Positions 59,971 to 64,000 of a stretch of DNA of 64,000 nucleotides are shown here, piece after piece (position 1 is the first letter of the stretch; the number at the start of each line of letters is the position of its first letter). The stretch is taken from the NCBI GenBank assembly GCA_028280025.1, contig JANQMO010000040.1:17598-81597 (forward strand), written 5' to 3'. A model generated the notes under the pieces. The model saw only the letters and a program-made list of their open reading frames with translations. It searched no databases and was not told the DNA's origin. Source of the stretch: Chlorobium sp. GTDB lineage: Bacteria; Bacteroidota; Chlorobiia; Chlorobiales; Chlorobiaceae. The translations under genes and the position numbers were made by a program.

Positions 59971-61971
59971 ATGATGTATTTTTCTTTTTTGCGGCAGCGT
60001 TTTGTTGTCGCTTTTGTTTTCCCCCTTCTTTTTCTGTCCTCCTTCATTCCGGTCCGGTCGTTACAGGCGGAAGACGATCTTTCAACGCTCTTCGATCAAA
60101 GTGATGCTCACGGTGACATCGAGCAGCTTTTATTCGAGCTGCAGCAGCTCAAACTCCGGAAAATTCCCGTCAATACCGCTACCCTTGAAGACCTTTTGCT
60201 GATCCCGCTTCTTACGCAGGACGATGCGCAAAGGATTATCGGGTATCGTGAAAAAAAACGGCAAATCTCCGGCCTTGCTGAACTTGAAAAAGCGATTGGT
60301 GCCGAAACCGCAAGAAAGGCAGCGCCTTTTCTTTCGTTCCGGCAGGTGCTCATGAGGCGAGTGCTGGAAAGAGCAGGTTTCAGAGGAAGCTGGAACAGCA
60401 GGTATTTCAGCGAAATTCCTGAGCGCAAAGGTCTTATAAACGGGGCCTACGATGGCAGGAGCTACAAAATGTATAACAGGATTTCGGCATCCTATGGAGG
60501 CGTGACCGCCAACGGTGTCGTTGAAAACGATATCGGCGAAGCCGATCTGGACGATTTTGCTTCATTCAGTATTGCCTATGGCGGTCCGGGTGCGATTGAA
60601 CGAATGATCCTTGGCGGATATACCCTGAGCTTCGGCGAGGGGCTGCTTTTCGGCCAGAGCAGGTACTTTTCCAAAGGTGTCGATCCGCTCGGCGTGAAAC
60701 TTTCAGGCCGCAGGCTGAAAGCGTATGCATCCGGTGCGGAAAACGGTTTTCTGCAGGGGGCGGCCAGCACCTTCGACCTGCATCCCTTGAGCGTTACAGC
60801 GTTTTATTCCTCAAACCGGATCGACGCATCGATTGAGGACGGAATAGTAACAACCGTCCGGACATCCGGTTACCACCGGACGGAAAGCGAGATCGAGCAC
60901 AAGGACAACGTGACCGAACAGGTTGCGGGAATCAACCTCCGTTACAGCTTCGATACAGCCCTGGCAGCCGGAACCGTCGGGGGTACGCTTGCCCGTTACC
61001 GTTATTCCGTTCCTCTCGAGGATGACGGCGGCGTTGCGGGATGGCACGGGATCGGCGGTTTCGAAGCGGACCTGCAGATCAAGAGGGTCAACGTATTTGG
61101 AGAAGCTGCGGTGACCGGAAACGGGGAGAGCGTGTCCTGGATCGGCGGAGCCGGTTTTTCTCTGGTGCCGGGAGTAAAAGCGGTGCTTGCCGTCAGGGAC
61201 TATGACAGCGCATATTTTTCCCCTTTTGCGGGAGCGTTTGCCGAACGTGCCGACGATGCCGCCAACGAGGAAGGGTATTACGCGGGCGTCGAGGCCGACA
61301 TCCTGAAGAACCTGCACGTCGGGGCCTATTACGATGTGTTCAGGTTTCCCGAACTCGGCAGCCGTTACCGCCTGCCCTCAACCGGCGACGAAGCGAAACT
61401 GTTTCTAAGCTGGAGACAGTCATCGTTTCTGAAGGCCGAGCTTCTTTTTATGAACCAGTACAAGGAAGAAGAAAAGCGGCTTGAAGATGCCTCAGGCATG
61501 GAGTACTATCAGCCTGTACCCTTTTCGACAAACCGTGTGCGTCTCGATCTGATCACGAAGCCTTCCCGCTTTCTCCGGCTGAAGACAAGGGGAGAGCTCA
61601 AGTTCGTCGAAGGGGCCTGGCCTGACGGCGACGTTCGTTCGGACGGCTGGCTTCTGTACCAGCAGGCGGCCCTGAAAACCGGCCCCTTTGCCCTCAAGGC
61701 ACGCTACACGTTGTTTGAAACAGACGACTACGATTCGGCGGTCTATGTCTACGAAGACGACCTGCCGCTGGTCTTTACCCTGAAATCCTATTACGGCAAA
61801 GGACAGGCGTTTTTTGCCGTTCTGTCCTGGGACATCCTGAAACAGTTAGAACTGAACGCCCGCTTCGCAAAAACCTGGTACGACGATCGAGAGACCTACA
61901 GCAGCGGCAACAACGAACGCGACACCAGCGCTCCGGCGTCCTATCATCTTGGATGTGCGCTGCGGTTCTGA
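59971..61971 (+). CDS. Helix-hairpin-helix plus outer-membrane beta-barrel protein
   Basis: 666 aa. Signal peptide (FVVAFVFPLLFLSSF..), then a ComEA-type helix-hairpin-helix region (residues ~65-120; IPVNTATLEDLLLIPLLTQDDAQRIIGYREK; SGLAELEKAIGAETARKAAPFLSF) and a ~530-residue domain with alternating beta-strands (YTLSFGEGLLFGQSRYFSKG; LNARFAKTWYDDRETYSSG), ending in Phe (CALRF). This layout is known from Bacteroidetes and Chlorobi genomes as an HhH-domain outer-membrane protein without defined function. DNA binding or uptake is possible but unproven. Confidence 0.8.
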   Translation: MMYFSFLRQRFVVAFVFPLLFLSSFIPVRSLQAEDDLSTLFDQSDAHGDIEQLLFELQQLKLRKIPVNTATLEDLLLIPLLTQDDAQRIIGYREKKRQISGLAELEKAIGAETARKAAPFLSFRQVLMRRVLERAGFRGSWNSRYFSEIPERKGLINGAYDGRSYKMYNRISASYGGVTANGVVENDIGEADLDDFASFSIAYGGPGAIERMILGGYTLSFGEGLLFGQSRYFSKGVDPLGVKLSGRRLKAYASGAENGFLQGAASTFDLHPLSVTAFYSSNRIDASIEDGIVTTVRTSGYHRTESEIEHKDNVTEQVAGINLRYSFDTALAAGTVGGTLARYRYSVPLEDDGGVAGWHGIGGFEADLQIKRVNVFGEAAVTGNGESVSWIGGAGFSLVPGVKAVLAVRDYDSAYFSPFAGAFAERADDAANEEGYYAGVEADILKNLHVGAYYDVFRFPELGSRYRLPSTGDEAKLFLSWRQSSFLKAELLFMNQYKEEEKRLEDASGMEYYQPVPFSTNRVRLDLITKPSRFLRLKTRGELKFVEGAWPDGDVRSDGWLLYQQAALKTGPFALKARYTLFETDDYDSAVYVYEDDLPLVFTLKSYYGKGQAFFAVLSWDILKQLELNARFAKTWYDDRETYSSGNNERDTSAPASYHLGCALRF

Positions 61972-62012
61972 ACAGTATTGAGGATTTTTTTTGAGGTAAG
62001 AATTACTGGAAG

Positions 62013-62120
62013 AAAGGGACTAAAAGGACAGAAGGGACCAAAGGGACCAAAGATTCTTGTCTTTTTCGTCCTTTATGTCCCTTTTGTCCTTTTTCAAAAA
62101 CAAGCCAATGACCGAACGAT
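62013..62120. repeat. 108-bp repeat, copy 1 (AAAGGGAC units plus inverted part)
   Basis: Degenerate AAAGGGACC units are followed by their inverted counterpart (GTCCTTTATGTCCCTTTTGTCC) and then CAAAAACAAG, up to and including the first codons of the four-helix-bundle gene. It recurs at 62688-62795 with 7 mismatches in 108 bp, 675 bp apart. Confidence 0.85.
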
Positions 62121-62671
62121 TCATTCCGCCTCATGGCGGTTACCGGGACCTTCTCTCCTACAAAAAGTCGCTGATCGTCTATGATGCGACGGTGCGCTTT
62201 TGCGAGCAGTTCGTATCGAAACGCGATCGAACCTATGACCAGATGGTGCAGGCGGCGCGTTCAGGCAAGCAGAACATCATTGAGGGCAGTCTGGCTTCGG
62301 CGACCTCGAAAAAGGCCGAGATCCGTTTGACCAGCGTTGCCCGGGCGAGCCTTGAGGAACTGCTTGAGGATTACCGTGATTTTTTGCGGGTTCGAGAGCT
62401 GGAGGAGTGGGCGCAGGACCACCCGTATACGAAAAGGCTTCGTGAACTGAACAGAATTCCCGATGCGGATTACGAAACGTTCCGGAAAGCTATCGAACAT
62501 GAGGACCCGGCTATCGCGGCCAATGTGATCATCGGATTGATAAAGGTGACAACGTATCTGCTCGATCGTCAGATCAGACAGCTTGAAAAAGAATTTGTGG
62601 AAGAAGGCGGATTGAGTGAACGCATGACCCGCGCCCGGCTCCGCGAGCGGGGAAAGAATGACAGGAGGTGA
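62108..62671 (+). CDS. Four-helix-bundle protein (23S rRNA intervening-sequence / S23 family)
   Basis: 187 aa from the ATG at 62108. The family signature is YRDLLSYKKSLIVYDATVRFCEQFVSKRDRTYDQMVQAARSGKQNIIEGSLASA.. (seen in parts: SYKKSLIVYDATVRF; DQMVQAARSGKQNIIEG; LTSVARASLEELLEDYRDFLR), with a C-terminal helix (YLLDRQIRQLEKEFVEEGGL). First described inside 23S rRNA insertions, such genes also stand alone in chromosomes, often in repeats. Its first codons lie in the 108-bp repeat. The function is unknown. Confidence 0.88.
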   Translation: MTERFIPPHGGYRDLLSYKKSLIVYDATVRFCEQFVSKRDRTYDQMVQAARSGKQNIIEGSLASATSKKAEIRLTSVARASLEELLEDYRDFLRVRELEEWAQDHPYTKRLRELNRIPDADYETFRKAIEHEDPAIAANVIIGLIKVTTYLLDRQIRQLEKEFVEEGGLSERMTRARLRERGKNDRR

Positions 62672-62687
62672 GCACAGAATTAATGGG

Positions 62688-62795
62688 AAAAGGACTAAAA
62701 GGACAAAAGGGACTTAAGGGACCAAAGATTCTTGTCTTTTTCGTCCTTTATGGCCCTTTTGTCCTTTTTCAAAAACAAGTAAATGACCGAACGAT
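62688..62795. repeat. 108-bp repeat, copy 2
   Basis: About 93% identical to 62013-62120, in direct orientation. It includes the copy of the gene's start (ATGACCGAACGAT), but the frame then runs into different sequence. Confidence 0.85.
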
Positions 62796-62796
62796 C

Positions 62797-62865
62797 TACC
62801 CCTTGGCCGCCAAGTCAGGAAAAAGCCTGAACCGATGGATTGCCGACACGCTTGATTCGGCATGA
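62797..62865 (+). pseudogene. HicB-like antitoxin remnant (C-terminal fragment)
   Basis: Twenty-two codons read YPLAAKSGKSLNRWIADTLDS before a stop. GKSLN-x-W-I-A-x-x-L resembles the ribbon-helix-helix end of HicB-family antitoxins. The rest of the gene is missing, and the frame upstream is repeat DNA, so this looks like a truncated leftover joined to repeat copy 2. Confidence 0.55.
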
Positions 62866-62876
62866 ATTGTTGGTGC

Positions 62877-63212
62877 CTACTGATTTCTGTTGAGAAAGCG
62901 ATCAAGAAGGATGTCCTCAATATTCCTTCTGCCGTCAATCATGGATAAAACGGTGACCTGTGAGTTTTTGATACGATAGATGATTCTCCAGGGGTGAACA
63001 AGCAGTTCCCTGTAATAAATAATATTCTGTGCCAGTAACTCAGGAACGATTCGACCGCGTTCCGGGCAGCATTGCAGCTCAGATGATTTATCACGAATCC
63101 GTTTCAATATCTTCAGGGCATTTGCAGGATTATCTATCGCAATAAAATCTATGATCTTGTTAAGATCAGTCTCAGCAGAGGTTGCCCAGACCACATCATA
63201 CGAACGACTCAT
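62877..63212 (-). CDS. RelE/ParE-family toxin
   Basis: 111-aa type II toxin-like protein: YDVVWATSAETDLNKIIDFIAIDNPANALKILKRIRDK (N-terminal helix hairpin), PERGRIVPELLAQ, YYRELLVHPWRIIYRIKNSQVTVLSMIDGRRNIEDILLDRFLN. The R-x-I-Y-R-I and D-G-R-R elements are those of the RelE/ParE fold; whether it cleaves mRNA or hits gyrase is open. It overlaps the Phd-type antitoxin gene by 4 bp. Confidence 0.9.
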   Translation of the reverse strand: MSRSYDVVWATSAETDLNKIIDFIAIDNPANALKILKRIRDKSSELQCCPERGRIVPELLAQNIIYYRELLVHPWRIIYRIKNSQVTVLSMIDGRRNIEDILLDRFLNRNQ

Positions 63213-63487
63213 GATCGCTTTTTCAGACGACTTTCAAGATCATTAAAGACCTCTTCCTGTGGCTTGACGTTGCCTTTTCGGATATCATCTTCACCGATAG
63301 CAAGCATTTTCAATAATCCTAATGCATTTCGCATCTCCTCATAGCTTTTAGGATCCTGTAAAACAGCTCTCGGCTCACCATTCTGTGTGATGATGACCGG
63401 TCGATGCGTGTCGTTGATCTGGTCAAGCAAGGCTGCCGCCTTTGCCTTGAGATAGGTGACCGGTTTTATGTCGCTTGTTATGTGCAT
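63209..63487 (-). CDS. Phd/YefM-family antitoxin
   Basis: 92 aa from the ATG at 63487, set by a perfect AGGAGGT 8 bp upstream. It shows the Phd/YefM N-terminal DNA-binding part (PVTYLKAKAAALLDQINDTHRPVIITQNGEPRAVLQDPKSYEEM) and a C-terminal tail that should bind the toxin (KGNVKPQEEVFNDLESRLKKR). The frame is open to 63562, but nothing upstream of the ribosome binding site resembles the family. A normal antitoxin-then-toxin operon with 4-bp overlap, likely autoregulated. Confidence 0.93.
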   Translation of the reverse strand: MHITSDIKPVTYLKAKAAALLDQINDTHRPVIITQNGEPRAVLQDPKSYEEMRNALGLLKMLAIGEDDIRKGNVKPQEEVFNDLESRLKKRS

Positions 63488-63641
63488 ATAGTATACCTCC
63501 TGATCGAATATAGTATGAAATTCGGTTCGATAAAAGGCATCGGGTGATTCTCTTCTGTCCAAGGCTCTAAAGGAGTGCCTGGAATTACAGCTGAATTTTT
63601 GTTGTTACAATATTTGTGGCGGCATTGTGGCTATATTGGAT

Positions 63642-63962
63642 ATGATTACAAACTCTGTAGTGCGAGCAAGGATCGATCAGGAGACAAAGGATGAAGCGTC
63701 TGCAATTCTTGCTGCTATGGGACTGACAATGTCGGATGCCGTACGGTTGCTGATGAAAAAAATTGTGGCGGAAAAAGCATTGCCTTTTAATCCGCTGGTC
63801 CCTGATAATGAAACAATCCGGGCGATCAAGGACGCCCGGACAGGCAAGGTACATTCCGTCGACACGGTGGATGATCTTTTAAGATCGATAAACAGCACGC
63901 TAAACCACTACTGTCCGGTTAAAATAGGGCGAGTTGAGGCACTGGCTCCCTCGCCTTTTTGA
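63642..63962 (+). CDS. RelB/DinJ-family antitoxin with a foreign-looking C-terminus
   Basis: 106 aa from the ATG at 63642 (a GTG at 63627 is an alternative). The ribbon-helix-helix part reads SVVRARIDQETKDEASAILAAMGLTMSDAVRLLMKKIVAEKALPF, and the toxin-binding tail TIRAIKDARTGKVHSVDTVDDLLRSIN. The last ~20 residues are encoded by sequence starting around CTACTGTCCGGTTAAAAT (63909), which looks like an insertion-sequence end. No toxin gene follows before the window ends. Confidence 0.85.
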   Translation: MITNSVVRARIDQETKDEASAILAAMGLTMSDAVRLLMKKIVAEKALPFNPLVPDNETIRAIKDARTGKVHSVDTVDDLLRSINSTLNHYCPVKIGRVEALAPSPF

Positions 63963-64000
63963 TGGAACGCTCGTTGAACGACAAAATATCGATGAGCAGT
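63909..64000. mobile_element. Possible insertion-sequence left end (runs off the window)
   Basis: ACTGTCCGGTTAAAATAG resembles terminal repeats of IS4-type elements as I remember them, and the RelB frame changes character here. A frame starting at the ATG at 63962 runs off the end with too few residues to identify. The call rests on resemblance only. Confidence 0.3.

Overview
The window looks like chromosome of a green sulfur bacterium (Chlorobi; Prosthecochloris or Chlorobium type). This is inferred from gene content: a CruA-type lycopene cyclase, a menaquinone methyltransferase, a free-standing SucD, lipid A and outer-membrane assembly genes, a 35-aa AURKAIP1/COX24-like protein next to tRNAs, and intergenic spaces filled with short periodic repeats. 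I recognise no rRNA, prophage or CRISPR array. All calls come from reading the sequence; no database was searched.

Layout. 1-5000: a truncated ABC exporter and a sugar-phosphate mutase on the minus strand, then rpsT, ruvA and folC. 5000-13700: rho, the COX24-like gene with tRNA-Lys and tRNA-Leu, a TRAP transporter (dctQM with a convergent TakP-like dctP), etfBA and a DUF151 nuclease. 13700-18850 (minus): two paralogous outer-membrane barrels, bamA and uppS. 19200-25200: gatA, sucD, kdsD (minus), a small membrane protein and a polysaccharide flippase. 25200-30700 (minus): an ECF sigma / anti-sigma / CpxP-like / DUF4405 operon, a methyltransferase, a DCC-family protein and a phosphohexomutase. 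31100-35500: lpxB, then molybdate uptake (modA, a Mop protein, modB, modC). 36000-41300 (minus): a NuoG/GltD-like flavoprotein with ispH, a yqjDEK-like trio and an SDR. 41500-50600: an orphan LolD-like ATPase, cruA, ligA, ubiE/hisI (minus), an RND/MacA-type adaptor, ferrochelatase and an AEC transporter. 51360-58200: a three-gene operon resembling the Sporomusa-type (Stn) electron-bifurcating transhydrogenase, followed closely by hisH and hisA. 58200-62000: scpB, an RsuA-type pseudouridine synthase and an HhH/beta-barrel protein. 62000-64000: an accessory patch with a four-helix-bundle (23S-IVP) protein, a HicB remnant, a Phd/RelE pair and a RelB-like antitoxin whose end may be cut by an insertion sequence.

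Two themes stand out. One is redox: the Stn-like NuoE/NuoF/NuoG-GltD operon, a second shorter NuoG-GltD fusion, and an orphan ETF could balance ferredoxin, NADH and NADPH in a phototroph. The other is repeat biology. Several families crowd the spaces between genes: a roughly 270-290-bp structured element that may carry a promoter, upstream of rho and etfBA; 16-bp-arm TATAGG palindromes, tandem at a 131-bp period; GTAGGGGC...GCCCGT hairpins with co-varying arms; and heptamer arrays. In one cluster (48388-48630) repeats have apparently rewritten the C-terminus of an adaptor protein and removed the ordinary start codon of ferrochelatase.
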